Positions 35,162-44,787 are shown, numbered from the stretch's first letter. The stretch: DNA of 64,000 nucleotides from Victivallales bacterium (GCA_017535315.1 JAFXUD010000087.1:27298-91297), one strand, 5' to 3'. The notes: generated by a model from the sequence alone, not told the origin. Program-made: numbers and translations.

Positions 35162-36106
35162 TTACAGCGTAGGCAGAAACTCGCCATTCCGCAAGCCTAT
35201 CAGAAGGCCCTGGCGCAGACCATACGGATTTGGCGTAAAGGATGTGTAGTTCAAGGCATGCATGAGAGCGAGGATGATAATGAGGGCGGATACCGCGACA
35301 TTGGCCCTGTCCGCTGGCATTCCAGGCACCTGTTTGCGCTCCTCAATCGTCATGGGCCCCAGTTGGTCGATCAGGCGTTCAATCACATCCGCATTCACAG
35401 GGATGACATATTCAGGCTTCCTGATGAGATGCCCTGCCGCTAGGGAGCCAACCATAAATGCACTGCCTCCGCTGATGCTCAGAGTAACCCTTTCACCGTC
35501 CGAGGACTGTCCGACTTTGATGAAGTTGTCAAAGTTCTTTTCGGCGACAATGAGTGCATTTTTCCGTGCCTGAGGCGCGCTGGGGCCTTCCAGATCGAAT
35601 CGCTCCCCCCATCGGACAGCCCCAATCTGGAAACTTCTGGATTCAATAAGCAAATTGCCAGCCAGTCCGCATGAAACTTCCGTGCTTCCCCCACCAGGAT
35701 CCGCGTTGACAAAGAACTTGCCCTTGCCGACAGCACAACTCGCTCCCATAAACGTGCATATCGCCTCCTGCTCACCAGATAGACGATAAGGAACGCGTTT
35801 CAGCCCTAGATTCTTCTGGCAATTTTTCAGGAAATCTACGCCATTCCTGGCATCGCGCACCGCGCTGGTGGCGCCGATGACCACCTCACAGGGGGAATAC
35901 TCCGCCTTCAGCCAGGCAAGCTGCGCGCCAATCGCCTCAATCGTGCGCTGCATGGCCTCTTCTTGAAGACGGCGTTCCGCAATCCCCTGCCCCAGGCGCG
36001 TCACCTTGCTGCGCTTGTCAGCAATCTCCGACAAAGGTGCCTCCGACAAAACCACCGTGGTCTTGACAGAGTTGCTACCGATATCCATTGCAGCCTGGTA
36101 GAGCAT
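35162..36106 (-). CDS. Ppx/GppA-family exopolyphosphatase
   Basis: 314 aa. Actin-like ATPase fold: MDIGSNSVKTTVV (phosphate 1), GATSAVRDARNG, RLSGEQEA with the catalytic Glu, and VNADPGGGSTEVSCG (phosphate 2). At 314 aa it is the short form without the C-terminal HD domain of GppA, as in many non-proteobacterial Ppx proteins. It would cleave terminal phosphate from polyphosphate or pppGpp. Flanked by aspS (co-directional, across the fold-back element) and the UshA-like gene. Confidence 0.95.
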   Translation of the reverse strand: MLYQAAMDIGSNSVKTTVVLSEAPLSEIADKRSKVTRLGQGIAERRLQEEAMQRTIEAIGAQLAWLKAEYSPCEVVIGATSAVRDARNGVDFLKNCQKNLGLKRVPYRLSGEQEAICTFMGASCAVGKGKFFVNADPGGGSTEVSCGLAGNLLIESRSFQIGAVRWGERFDLEGPSAPQARKNALIVAEKNFDNFIKVGQSSDGERVTLSISGGSAFMVGSLAAGHLIRKPEYVIPVNADVIERLIDQLGPMTIEERKQVPGMPADRANVAVSALIIILALMHALNYTSFTPNPYGLRQGLLIGLRNGEFLPTL

Positions 36107-36127
36107 TCGAGAATCCTTTGAAAATTA

Positions 36128-36231
36128 GGGACAGGAGGGACGGGAGCGACAGGAGCGACAGAGCCAGAGAAGCTGATGCCTTTTCGCTGTCTCTCCCGTC
36201 TCTCCCGTCTCTCCCGTCTCTCTCGTCCCTC
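36128..36231. repeat. fold-back simple-sequence element (GGGACGGGAG / CTCCCGTCT)
   Basis: A purine tract 36128-36163 (GGGACAGGAGGGACGGGAGCG and CGACAGGAG variants) and, 24 nt later, a pyrimidine tract 36187-36231 with four CTCCCGTCT repeats. The two are reverse complements in register, so the gap between aspS and ppx can form a long imperfect hairpin. Same motif family as at 8893-9155. Confidence 0.88.
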
Positions 36232-36236
36232 TTCTC

Positions 36237-38006
36237 TTATTCCTTGATGGCAATATTGAGTTCGTCGAGCTGCTTGGGGTCAACAGTGCTGGGGGAGTCG
36301 GTCATCAGGCAGGTGGCCTTGGCAGTCTTCGGGAAGGCGATGACATCGCGGATGGACTTGGCTCCGCAGAGAAGCATGACAAAGCGGTCAAGGCCGATGG
36401 CAAGGCCGCCATGGGGCGGCGCGCCGAAGGAGAAAGCCTCCAGCAAGTGCTCGAAGCGGAGCTTGGCCTCCTCGTCGGAGATGCCCAGCGTGCGGAACAT
36501 CTTCGCCTGACGCTCGACCTGGTGGATACGGATGGAACCGCCACCCAGCTCAATACCATTCAGTACCACGTCGTATGCCTTTGCGCGAACCTCGCCAGGG
36601 GCGGTGTCGAGCTTGGGCACATCCTCGTCCATCGGACTGGTAAAGGGATGGTGGACGGCGACATAGCGCTGCTCCTCCTCGTCCCAGTCGAGGAGCGGGA
36701 ACTCCACGACCCAGAGGAACTTGAGGAGGGAGGGGTCGGTGACCAAGTTCGCCTTTTCGGCGACGGCCAGACGCAGGCGTCCCATGGATTCACAGGCGAT
36801 GCGCCACTTGTCGGCAACCATCAGCAAAAGGTCGCCAGGGGCAGCATCCATCGCCTTGAGCACATCGGCCACTTCCTTCTCTGTGAAGTTCTTGGCAGCA
36901 GAGCCAGAGACCTTGCCGCCCTCCTCCACCTTGAGCCAGACCATTCCCTTTGCCCCAAAGAGCTTGACGGTGGCGGTGAACTCGTCCAACACCTTGCGGC
37001 TGGCAGCCGCCGCATAGCCCTTCGCGTTGATGGCGCGGATGACACCGCCATTGTCGATGGTGCCGCGGAAAACCTGGAAGGTGGTATTGGCGAACTGCGC
37101 AGTCAAATCCTGAATCTCCATGCCAAAGCGGAGGTCGGGCTTGTCGATGCCGTACTTGTCCATCGCGACCTGGTAGGTCATGCGCATGAAGGGGGTCTGG
37201 ACATCGCGCCCCAGCACCTCCTTGACCACCTTCGCAATCATGTTCTCGGTAGTACGGATGACATCGTCCTGGTCAACGAAGCTCATCTCCAGGTCAATCT
37301 GGGTGAATTCGGGCTGGCGGTCGGCTCGGAGATCCTCGTCGCGGAAGCAGCGGGCAATTTGGAAATAGCGCTCTAGGCCGCCCACCATCAGAAGCTGCTT
37401 GTACTGCTGCGGGGCCTGGGGCAAAGCGTAGAAGGTGCCTGGCTTCACACGGCTGGGCACGAGATAGTCGCGCGCGCCCTCAGGCGTGCTCTTGCTGAGG
37501 ATAGGCGTCTCGACCTCAATGAAGCCGTTGTCGTCCAGATAGTCGCGGCAGACCTTGGTGATTTTATGACGGAGGCGCAGGTTGTTGATGAGTCCGCTGC
37601 GGCGCATGTCGAGATAACGGTACTTGAGCTTGAGATCGTCACTGGCGGCAGGGTCTTCCAGATGGAAGGGCATCGGCTGCGCGGAGTTGAGAATCTCCAA
37701 CGCGGAGGCCTCAACCTCAATGGCCCCCGTGGCTCGCTTGGCGTTCACCATGTTTTCGGGGCGCGGGCGTACCACGCCCGTCACGGAAAGCACCCACTCC
37801 TCGCGGATGGGCTGCGCCTTCGCCGCCACTTCGGGATACTTCTCGGGGTCGATGAATACCTGCGTCACGCCCTCGCGGTCGCGCAGGTCGATGAAAATCA
37901 TCCCGCCCAGGTTGCGGCTGGCGTTCACCCAGCCGCACAAGGTCACTGTCTGCCCCACGTTGGAGGCGTTCAACTCATTACAATGATGTGTGCGTATGAA
38001 AGACAT
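36237..38006 (-). CDS. aspS: aspartyl-tRNA synthetase
   Basis: 589 aa, the usual length for the bacterial type. The N-terminal OB fold (TVTLCGWVNASRNLGGMIFIDLRDREG) binds the anticodon; class-II motif 2 is FRDEDLRADRQPEFTQIDLEMSF; the bacterial GAD insertion lies at about 300-420; motif 3 is GLAIGLDRFVMLLCGAKSIRDVIAFPK. A flipping-loop signature SKSTPEGARDYLVPSR is present. It charges tRNA-Asp (and tRNA-Asn if GatCAB is used; this cannot be decided here). hisS lies upstream in the same direction, a common pairing. Confidence 0.98.
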   Translation of the reverse strand: MSFIRTHHCNELNASNVGQTVTLCGWVNASRNLGGMIFIDLRDREGVTQVFIDPEKYPEVAAKAQPIREEWVLSVTGVVRPRPENMVNAKRATGAIEVEASALEILNSAQPMPFHLEDPAASDDLKLKYRYLDMRRSGLINNLRLRHKITKVCRDYLDDNGFIEVETPILSKSTPEGARDYLVPSRVKPGTFYALPQAPQQYKQLLMVGGLERYFQIARCFRDEDLRADRQPEFTQIDLEMSFVDQDDVIRTTENMIAKVVKEVLGRDVQTPFMRMTYQVAMDKYGIDKPDLRFGMEIQDLTAQFANTTFQVFRGTIDNGGVIRAINAKGYAAAASRKVLDEFTATVKLFGAKGMVWLKVEEGGKVSGSAAKNFTEKEVADVLKAMDAAPGDLLLMVADKWRIACESMGRLRLAVAEKANLVTDPSLLKFLWVVEFPLLDWDEEEQRYVAVHHPFTSPMDEDVPKLDTAPGEVRAKAYDVVLNGIELGGGSIRIHQVERQAKMFRTLGISDEEAKLRFEHLLEAFSFGAPPHGGLAIGLDRFVMLLCGAKSIRDVIAFPKTAKATCLMTDSPSTVDPKQLDELNIAIKE

Positions 38007-38174
38007 GATTAGTGGTTAGTGGTTAATTGTTAGTTGTTAGTTGTTAGTTTTTGGTTGTTGGTTGTGAGTGGTGGGGGGTTAGGGGTTGGTGGTTAGGGGT
38101 TAGTGGTTAGGGGTGGGTGGTTAGGAGTGATTATCTAGTAGGATAAACTAATCACTAACCACTAACCACTAATC
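38007..38174. repeat. fold-back simple-sequence element (GGTTAGTGGTTAG / CTAACCACTAACC)
   Basis: Fills the gap between hisS and aspS. A degenerate G/T tract (GTTAGTT, GGTTAGGGG and TTGGTGG units, 38007-38130) ends with a reverse-complement segment. Positions 38007-38025 and 38156-38174 are perfect 19-bp inverted repeats. Telomere-like in composition but located inside a gene cluster. Confidence 0.9.
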
Positions 38175-38175
38175 A

Positions 38176-39429
38176 CTAGGCCAGGGCGGTGGCAACCTCC
38201 GTGAGCGGCACGGTCACCTGGGAAGAATCTGCCATGTTCTTACAGACGACAACCCCCTGTGCCAGCTCGTTCTCGCCGAGGATAAGCACCTTTTTCGCAC
38301 CGACCTTGTTGGCGGTGCGCATCTGAGCCTTCATGCTGCGTGCGGAAAAATCCGCTTTGATACGCAGACCAGGCAGCTGGTGGCGCAGGCTCTGCGCCAG
38401 TTTCAACCCCTCGGGTACGGCGGCATCACCCAGGCAGACGATGGCCACGTCGATGTCGGTGCTGCCCGCCGCCTTGACAACGTTGCTCGCCCGCACCATC
38501 AGCAGGCGCTCAATGCCGCAAGCATAGCCAATACCCTCGACAACGCCCTTCATCCCAGGCGGAGTAATCTGGTAACGACCGCCGCCAGCCAAGGCATCGT
38601 TTCCGCCGAGGCCTGCATGGGTCACCTCAAAGACCGTGTGGACATAGTAGTCGAGCCCGCGCACAAGCCTGGGCGTCACCTCGAACGCAACGCCGAGATT
38701 CGTCAGAGATGCGCAGACATTGTCAAAGTACTTTCTGCTCTCCTCGCCCATCAGTGAGGCGATATCGGGGGCGCCGTTGATGATCTCCTGGCAGGCTGGA
38801 TTCTTGCAGTCGAGGATGCGGCTCACGTTGGTGGAGAGACGCCTCTGGCAGTCCTCGCACATGCAGGAGATATGGGGCGTGAAATACTCTGTCAGCGCGG
38901 CATTGATGGAGGGACGATCCTCAGGAAGGCCGCGCGTGTTGATGAGCAGCCTGCCGCCACCTGCCCCCACGGTCTCCAGAAAGTGCATCAGCATAGCGAT
39001 GCACTCGGCGTCCATCCACGGCGAGTTGTTGCCGACAGCCTCGACGCCGATCTGGTGAAACTGGCGACGGCGACCAGCGGCGGGGCGTTCGCCACGGAAC
39101 ATAGGACCGAAATAGAAGGCACGACACTCGTCGCCCTGCTCCAAGCCACGGTTGGCGATGGCGCGGATGACGCCTGCCGTCCCCTCGGGGCGCAGGGTCA
39201 GATGGCGTCCGCCACGGTCCTCAAAGGCATACATCTCCTTCTGGACGACATCGGTCGTCTCGCCGAGGTTGTGCGTGAAGACCTCCGTGCGCTCGATGAT
39301 GGGCGTGCGCACCTCAATGTATCCATATCGGTGGAAGATCTCCCTGGCTGCGTTCTCCAGTTCAATCCAATCAAACACCTCTGGCTCCCAGAGATCCGAA
39401 GTCCCAGGCAGCGGTTCCGTTGCTGACAT
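38176..39429 (-). CDS. hisS: histidyl-tRNA synthetase
   Basis: 417 aa from the ATG at 39429 (AAGGAG 9 nt upstream). The frame runs 31 codons further but overlaps the deacylase gene. Class-II motif 1 is EVRTPIIERTEVF, motif 2 FYFGPMFRGERPAAGRRRQFHQIG, and the HisA/HisB motifs are VRGLDYYVHTVFEV and LAGGGRYQ. The C-terminal anticodon domain (DIDVAIVCLGDAA to end) is complete. An internal cysteine pair region (CMCEDCQRR, CKNPAC) near 185-205 has zinc-finger spacing and is characteristic of a subset of bacterial HisRS. Upstream of aspS. Confidence 0.98.
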   Translation of the reverse strand: MSATEPLPGTSDLWEPEVFDWIELENAAREIFHRYGYIEVRTPIIERTEVFTHNLGETTDVVQKEMYAFEDRGGRHLTLRPEGTAGVIRAIANRGLEQGDECRAFYFGPMFRGERPAAGRRRQFHQIGVEAVGNNSPWMDAECIAMLMHFLETVGAGGGRLLINTRGLPEDRPSINAALTEYFTPHISCMCEDCQRRLSTNVSRILDCKNPACQEIINGAPDIASLMGEESRKYFDNVCASLTNLGVAFEVTPRLVRGLDYYVHTVFEVTHAGLGGNDALAGGGRYQITPPGMKGVVEGIGYACGIERLLMVRASNVVKAAGSTDIDVAIVCLGDAAVPEGLKLAQSLRHQLPGLRIKADFSARSMKAQMRTANKVGAKKVLILGENELAQGVVVCKNMADSSQVTVPLTEVATALA

Positions 39430-39460
39430 AATCACTATCTCCTTAATAAAAACAAAAGAA

Positions 39461-41002
39461 TCACGCCTTGATGAAGCGTCCGAAACGCCCGTGGTAGTCG
39501 GGGTTTGAGCGGTCGTAGGCAAGGCCGCCCGCGACGAAGGTCTTGAGGACGCCCGTTGAGAACTTGTGCATGTCGGAGAAGTCCATCTCCGCGTTCATCC
39601 ACTCGGGGTCGAAGAGAACGAGGTCGGCGTAGTAGCCTGGCAGGATGCGCCCGCGCTCCTTCAGGTTGAAGACGGAGGCAGGAAGCGAAGTCATGCGACG
39701 TACAACCTCCTCGTAGTCAAAGTACTTGGCTGCGTACTTGAAGAAGCGTGGGAAGGTACCGAACGAACGCGGATGCGCGTGCTGAAGCTCATAGTCAGGC
39801 CCCATCGCATAGCCGTCGCTACCAGGCATCAGCCAAGGCTGCTGGATGAACCGTTCCAGGTTCTCCTCGGACATGGAGCCATACATCGCCTGCGAATTGG
39901 TGGCGTTCTTCAGGATGTCCAGATAGGCATCTTCAGGAGCCTTGCCCATCTTCTTGCCGATGGTGACGAAATCAAGCCCGAAATACTCCTCGTGTGCGGC
40001 GTTGTTGTTCGTATAGCAAAGAACAATTCTTTCCCAGTTGGCCCTCTTGACGCCCTTCTTCCAAAGTGCCTTGATTTCATCGTCCGCCTCGGGGTGTTCG
40101 TTCAGGTATTTGACGATTCCAGGGATGGAATTGAAGGGCTCTGGCAGAGTCATGCGCAAGCCCGTTCGCGAATAAATGTATGGATAACGGTCGGCGGTAA
40201 TCTGCAGACCATCGGCACGCCCCTGCGCCAGCGTCGCCATCAGGGTGTCAAACTTGGACCAGTTGGCGCGGCCAGACGTCTTGATGTGGCTCACCTGAAG
40301 GCGACTATCACCCGCCTTCGCGATGGCGATGGCCTCCTGCGTTGCCTCAATGAGCTGGTTGCCCTCGGAACGCATATGCGTGGCGTATGGCTTGTGCGTC
40401 CCCTTGAGGGCGGGTGCCAGCGCCAGAAGCTCCTCGGTCTTCGAGAACTTGCCAGGGATGTAGATCAGACCAGACGAGAAGCCGACGGCCCCCTGCTCAA
40501 GGGACTTCTCCAGCAAAGCACGCATTTTCTTGAGGGTCTCATCGGTCATAGGGATGTCCTCGTCCCCCTGCACGACGCCGCGAATGCTGCCGTGCCCCGC
40601 GAGGGTGGCGATGTTAAGGGCTGGACAAACGGCGTCAATCACCTTGCCGTAGCTTTCCACATCCTCCCATTCGTAGCCCAAGTACTCGCGTTTTCTAACA
40701 GCGGAGGAACTGCCGCAGTTGCCGACGATATCCGTCGTGACGCCCTGCGAGACCTTGCTCTCGCCGTTGGGGCGAGCAATGATGGTCGTGTCGGAGTGGG
40801 CATGGACATCAATGAAGCCAGGGGCCAGCGCCAGCGACCGTGCGCTGATGATTTCCGTGTCCTTCAGATCCAGCACACCTGGGGGTTCGACAGCCTTGAT
40901 GCGCTCGCCTTCAACCAAAACATCCGCCATGCGCGGCTTGTCTCCAGAGCCGTCATAGAGGGCGGCCCCGCAAATTGCAAATCTCTTTGTGTTTACGTTC
41001 AT
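39461..41002 (-). CDS. N-acyl-D-amino-acid deacylase-family amidohydrolase
   Basis: 513 aa. GFIDVHAHSD gives the metal-binding His67 and His69; VGNCGSSS contains the conserved metal-ligand Cys of D-aminoacylases; HMRSEG and LQVSHIKTSG supply further His ligands; GSDGYAMG holds the catalytic Asp; the C-terminal GRILPGYYADLVLFDP closes the beta-sandwich. Members release D-amino acids from N-acyl forms, so peptidoglycan-fragment or N-acyl-amino-sugar-linked peptide recycling is plausible. No signal peptide. It follows the heparinase-like gene by 14 nt and precedes hisS by 31 nt, all on the same strand. Confidence 0.93.
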   Translation of the reverse strand: MNVNTKRFAICGAALYDGSGDKPRMADVLVEGERIKAVEPPGVLDLKDTEIISARSLALAPGFIDVHAHSDTTIIARPNGESKVSQGVTTDIVGNCGSSSAVRKREYLGYEWEDVESYGKVIDAVCPALNIATLAGHGSIRGVVQGDEDIPMTDETLKKMRALLEKSLEQGAVGFSSGLIYIPGKFSKTEELLALAPALKGTHKPYATHMRSEGNQLIEATQEAIAIAKAGDSRLQVSHIKTSGRANWSKFDTLMATLAQGRADGLQITADRYPYIYSRTGLRMTLPEPFNSIPGIVKYLNEHPEADDEIKALWKKGVKRANWERIVLCYTNNNAAHEEYFGLDFVTIGKKMGKAPEDAYLDILKNATNSQAMYGSMSEENLERFIQQPWLMPGSDGYAMGPDYELQHAHPRSFGTFPRFFKYAAKYFDYEEVVRRMTSLPASVFNLKERGRILPGYYADLVLFDPEWMNAEMDFSDMHKFSTGVLKTFVAGGLAYDRSNPDYHGRFGRFIKA

Positions 41003-41016
41003 TGTCGTTTTCCTTG

Positions 41017-44000
41017 TTATTTCTTTACGAAAGCAAAAACATCCAGATTAGAAGAGCCCGTATAGACGGCCATGCCCAATGTATGGGTGCCCGCCTTGAG
41101 ATGGATGGTGCCTGGCACGGCAACCCACCGCCATTCGTCAGGAGAGTAGCCGAAACCGCCCGTCGTCCCCCAGGAGACACCATCGAACTCCTTCGAGAAC
41201 TTCTTGCCATCCATGAAGAGCTCCCGCACGATGAGCTTGTAGTTGGTGGAGGCCGTGCGGATGAAGAGCTGGTAGTCGCCCTCCTCTGGGATGGCGATTT
41301 TCCAGGTACCTGCCTGCCCGTCGTAGTCCCAACCGACGCTCGCCTTGCCGCCAGAGGCGGATGGGCGCTCCGTTGCTTTCGCAGACTTGCCCTCCAACGT
41401 CTCCTGGGAGTCAATCACCTCCGCTTCATGAAGAATTGCGCCCTGTGGCGGCTGCCAGCCAACCTCCTTCATCTCGCAGGGCACCATACGGCTGTCCGTC
41501 GAAACCATCTCAATGGCTTCCCCGACAAGGGTATCTGCGCTGATGGAGACAAGGGTCTTGCCTGCCAGCAACGACAGGTTGAACTCCTCGCCAGACTTGA
41601 CGGTCTGCCCCTTGTTCTGCTTCTCGTTTGACTGGCGCAGATTCAGGAAGCCACCTTCAAGCTTCTTCCCGAAGAGCCCTCCCCAAAAACCTGGCTTCGG
41701 TTGCCTGACCTTGACGCGCAGCCGCTTGCCTGTCTCAAACTCCAGCAGACATGAAAGATGCCAGACCGAATGGCCGCCAGCATAGTTGAAAAGGTAGCTC
41801 TCGCTGTCAAGTGGCTTTCCATCCAGCGTAACAGGTATCTTGAGGTCCTGCATGACAGGCTTGCAGACGGTGAGGTTCCCCTTTTGCAGAGAAGATGCCA
41901 GCACCTTGCCCTTGTACTTCAGGTGCGTCGCATTGACGGCGAAGCCACTGCGCACCTTGCCGTCCTCAAGGCGAACGCCCGCCGCCGTGCCGTCGGTCTT
42001 CAGGCCGTACGCCTCAGCCTCCTTGGCGCCGCCAGCGAAGATGATGATGCAGTTGCCATTGCGGATGGCAATCCCGCCCTGCGGAAGCTCCAGTTTCTCC
42101 CAGACGTCGCTTACGTCAGCCCATTCGGCCTTCTGGATGGACATGGTAGCCAGGTAGTGCATCGCCTTCACAGGGCTTCTGTTCTTGCCCGTAAGTGTCC
42201 ACTCCAGTTCGCGGTTCGGGACCAGATCAACGGAATACCCATTGACAGGCATCTCCGTATAGGATTCGCCCGCACTGAAAATGAAAGGCGTATCAGCGTA
42301 AAGTACGCCGTTCAAGCACGCCTTAGGTCGGCGTATCGTGAAAGAACCATCCAAATGGAACTCCATCGGCTTCTCTGCCTGGCTGTGGATGAGCCAACTG
42401 AAGGTGGCAGGCTCCTTGGCCTCCAGCGTGTCATAGACAAACACATAGTCGGGCTTGACGAAAACCATCTGGCGGTCAAACCTCTGGAGTCCCTCGCCAT
42501 AGACGCCCGAAGTGGCTGCATCACCCGCCACATAGCCGAAATCATCGCAGTCAAGGTAGCCGAGGATGTATCCGTCTAAACCTGGTTTGCAGCCCTTCTG
42601 CCCTTTTCCGTTAAAAAGGATGGTATTGTGGGCGATGGTTTGGATGGTGTAGGCCTGGTGGTGCTTGCTGCCACACCAGTCGTAGTAGCCGCCGTCGATG
42701 GCCAGCTTGTCCCCGTATGCGTTAATGGTAAAGGTATTGAGGTCGTTGTGCTGATGTCCCGCGAAGTACTTCCCCGAGCGGAACGCAACTGCCACGTTTT
42801 CGCGGGCGTCGGGCAGGAAGGTGTTGAAGAAAGCCATGCCCAGGTGCGGGTAGAAGACCGACTGCGGCAGAGAAGCGGGCGACTTCGGCGCCAGCGCCTC
42901 CGTGCCCGCGTAACCCGAATACCAGAGGGCCTGCGGGTCCCCCGCCTCGGTAGCGAGTTTCGACGTGAAACTCCTGTTGATGGGACCCATCAGGTTGTGG
43001 TTCGGCTTGGCGCAGTCGCCGAAGGGCATGGCATAGCCCATGTTGGGGGCGCAGTACATCGGGAAGCGTGCCGTGTTCTTCAGCCATGGGTGCGTATAGA
43101 AATTGACACCCGCAACCTGCCTCGCCGCGTCCACCAGGCGCACCAGCAACCCAACCCCATAGCTCCAGTAGCCAAGCCCCTCGTTGTTCTCGCCGTCGAA
43201 GCCCAGGCTGGGGATGAAGCGATAGGCGTAGAGTTTGCAGATGTAGTCGAACCAGTAGCGCATCTCGGGACGCTCCGCGAGGGTCAACGCGACAAACGCA
43301 GCCTTCTGCGCACGATCCCATGGGTGGTTCTGCGCCTCGTTGCTCGTAAAGGGACAGGAGGAGGACATGAACTGTGCACCACGCGCCAGCAACGCTTTCT
43401 CCGCGTCCGCCTTCTCTTCAGGCGTCAAAATATGCTGGACAGCATCGTAGCACCAGCACATCCCCAGCAGGAGGTTACCGCACTGGAGGTCGCAGCGGCT
43501 GATGTTGCTGGCGCCTTCGGGATCCCAGGTGCGTGCCACAAAGAGCAGTGCGCTCTTGGCGGTCTCGATCATCTCCTGGTCGCCCGTCATCATGGCGTTC
43601 TGCCCGAGGTCAGTCAAACGTCTGCCTGTGGAGGAAATCAGTCCGCCGATCTTGCCATACCACTCGATCCAAGCGCGGATTTGCGGGTCGGCACCCTCCT
43701 TCCACACCTGCGGATCCTTTGGTGGCATATACCCTTTCAGCCTGTATGACGGTGCAGTCTCGGGATTGTAGAACTTCGCCAGAGGCAGCAGCCTCGGGTG
43801 CGGCGTCGCCGCGACCTTGTCCCAGTCATATTCGGGCATCTTCCAGGTGTGACGGCGTTCGGGGACGATGATGCGCTCCATAAAGCAGAGCGTCGCATCC
43901 CCCTTCACGCGCACAGTGGCCTCATAGAAGCCAGGTTTCAACGGCTCGGACGTGGTGTAGTAGTTGACGGGCGAATTGTCCTGAAGCACCACGTCATTGC

Positions 44001-44637
44001 TGTCAGCCTTCTTGAAGGTCACCTCATAGTCGCCTGGAGTCACCTGCTCGCCTCTTTTCCCCCAAGACAGGAACGGGATAGCCGAGTAGGAGAGCCTGGC
44101 GTTGTCCCTCGAGTTGTACTTCGGGTTGTCAATGATGCGGATAAGGCGCACCTGAATCGCGGAGTTGAAGGGCTCCTCGCTGTCGCTTGACCTGTTGTAA
44201 AGGGTTATGGCGGTGATTTTACTGTCAACTGGAACATTGGAGCGCGTCGCCGTGATGCGCAAAGCGTTCATCTTGATCCTCTGCTTCGTCCACTCATGGC
44301 TCTCGGGCAGCGAGTGGAAACAGCTCAGACCGTCCTTGAGCACGACGCCCAGCCCCGTGTAGTTCAGTTTCCTGCCTTCGGGCACGATGTTGCGGTATTC
44401 GACCTCCAGCAGCATCTGCGGCTTGTAGTCAAGGTTCATAGAAAACCTGGCATGGCAATACCGATCAGGCTTCACCGTGGAAACCTCCACGGCATTGTCA
44501 TCGACGATACGCAACGACACACTCTGGCTCTTCGAGACATCCTTCAGCGGGTCATCTGCATTGAAGGTACGCTCGTAGTAGGGTTCAGCCATCAGTACGA
44601 GGGAAAACAGAACAATCGGTAGAAGTAGCTTTTTCAT
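41017..44637 (-). CDS. secreted heparinase II/III-like polysaccharide lyase with extra C-terminal modules
   Basis: 1206 aa from the ATG at 44637 (AAAGG 7 nt upstream), with a signal peptide (MKKLLLPIVLFSLVLMAEP). Residues 20-270 are beta-rich CBM-like modules; about 280-560 is an alpha/alpha toroid (DUF4962-like, RLTDLGQNAMMTGDQEM, NNEGLGYWSYG); near 627 the catalytic segment FAGHQHNDLNTFTINAYG and IAHNTILFNGKGQ matches PL-type Hepar_II/III. A beta sandwich follows, and the last 150 residues (GTWKIAIPEEGDYQLFIR, GTHTLGMAVYTG) form a CBM-like galactose-binding fold. Expected to cleave uronate-containing polysaccharide such as heparin/heparan or alginate-like glycans outside the cytoplasm. No promoter was identified with confidence. 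Confidence 0.9.
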   Translation of the reverse strand: MKKLLLPIVLFSLVLMAEPYYERTFNADDPLKDVSKSQSVSLRIVDDNAVEVSTVKPDRYCHARFSMNLDYKPQMLLEVEYRNIVPEGRKLNYTGLGVVLKDGLSCFHSLPESHEWTKQRIKMNALRITATRSNVPVDSKITAITLYNRSSDSEEPFNSAIQVRLIRIIDNPKYNSRDNARLSYSAIPFLSWGKRGEQVTPGDYEVTFKKADSNDVVLQDNSPVNYYTTSEPLKPGFYEATVRVKGDATLCFMERIIVPERRHTWKMPEYDWDKVAATPHPRLLPLAKFYNPETAPSYRLKGYMPPKDPQVWKEGADPQIRAWIEWYGKIGGLISSTGRRLTDLGQNAMMTGDQEMIETAKSALLFVARTWDPEGASNISRCDLQCGNLLLGMCWCYDAVQHILTPEEKADAEKALLARGAQFMSSSCPFTSNEAQNHPWDRAQKAAFVALTLAERPEMRYWFDYICKLYAYRFIPSLGFDGENNEGLGYWSYGVGLLVRLVDAARQVAGVNFYTHPWLKNTARFPMYCAPNMGYAMPFGDCAKPNHNLMGPINRSFTSKLATEAGDPQALWYSGYAGTEALAPKSPASLPQSVFYPHLGMAFFNTFLPDARENVAVAFRSGKYFAGHQHNDLNTFTINAYGDKLAIDGGYYDWCGSKHHQAYTIQTIAHNTILFNGKGQKGCKPGLDGYILGYLDCDDFGYVAGDAATSGVYGEGLQRFDRQMVFVKPDYVFVYDTLEAKEPATFSWLIHSQAEKPMEFHLDGSFTIRRPKACLNGVLYADTPFIFSAGESYTEMPVNGYSVDLVPNRELEWTLTGKNRSPVKAMHYLATMSIQKAEWADVSDVWEKLELPQGGIAIRNGNCIIIFAGGAKEAEAYGLKTDGTAAGVRLEDGKVRSGFAVNATHLKYKGKVLASSLQKGNLTVCKPVMQDLKIPVTLDGKPLDSESYLFNYAGGHSVWHLSCLLEFETGKRLRVKVRQPKPGFWGGLFGKKLEGGFLNLRQSNEKQNKGQTVKSGEEFNLSLLAGKTLVSISADTLVGEAIEMVSTDSRMVPCEMKEVGWQPPQGAILHEAEVIDSQETLEGKSAKATERPSASGGKASVGWDYDGQAGTWKIAIPEEGDYQLFIRTASTNYKLIVRELFMDGKKFSKEFDGVSWGTTGGFGYSPDEWRWVAVPGTIHLKAGTHTLGMAVYTGSSNLDVFAFVKK

Positions 44638-44787
44638 TATGGGCCTTTCGCCAATTGAGGAGACCTGATTATTAAGCCAATTGTAAAAATACAATGTAAA
44701 GCCGATTTGTAAAAAAACAAATGAGGAATAGAAAACAGATGAGGTAAACGCACAAAATGTTGTCGGTCAGTCATGGCGGAGACGGCG

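Noticed and set aside
38007..38174. TTAGGG-like runs taken as a telomere
   Set aside because: Located between hisS and aspS in one direction, with a complementary C-rich half; no chromosome end or linear replicon sign.
39566..41065. 499-aa ORF on the plus strand opposite the deacylase gene
   Set aside because: The opposite strand carries complete amidohydrolase motifs; this is an antisense shadow from GC-rich codon usage.
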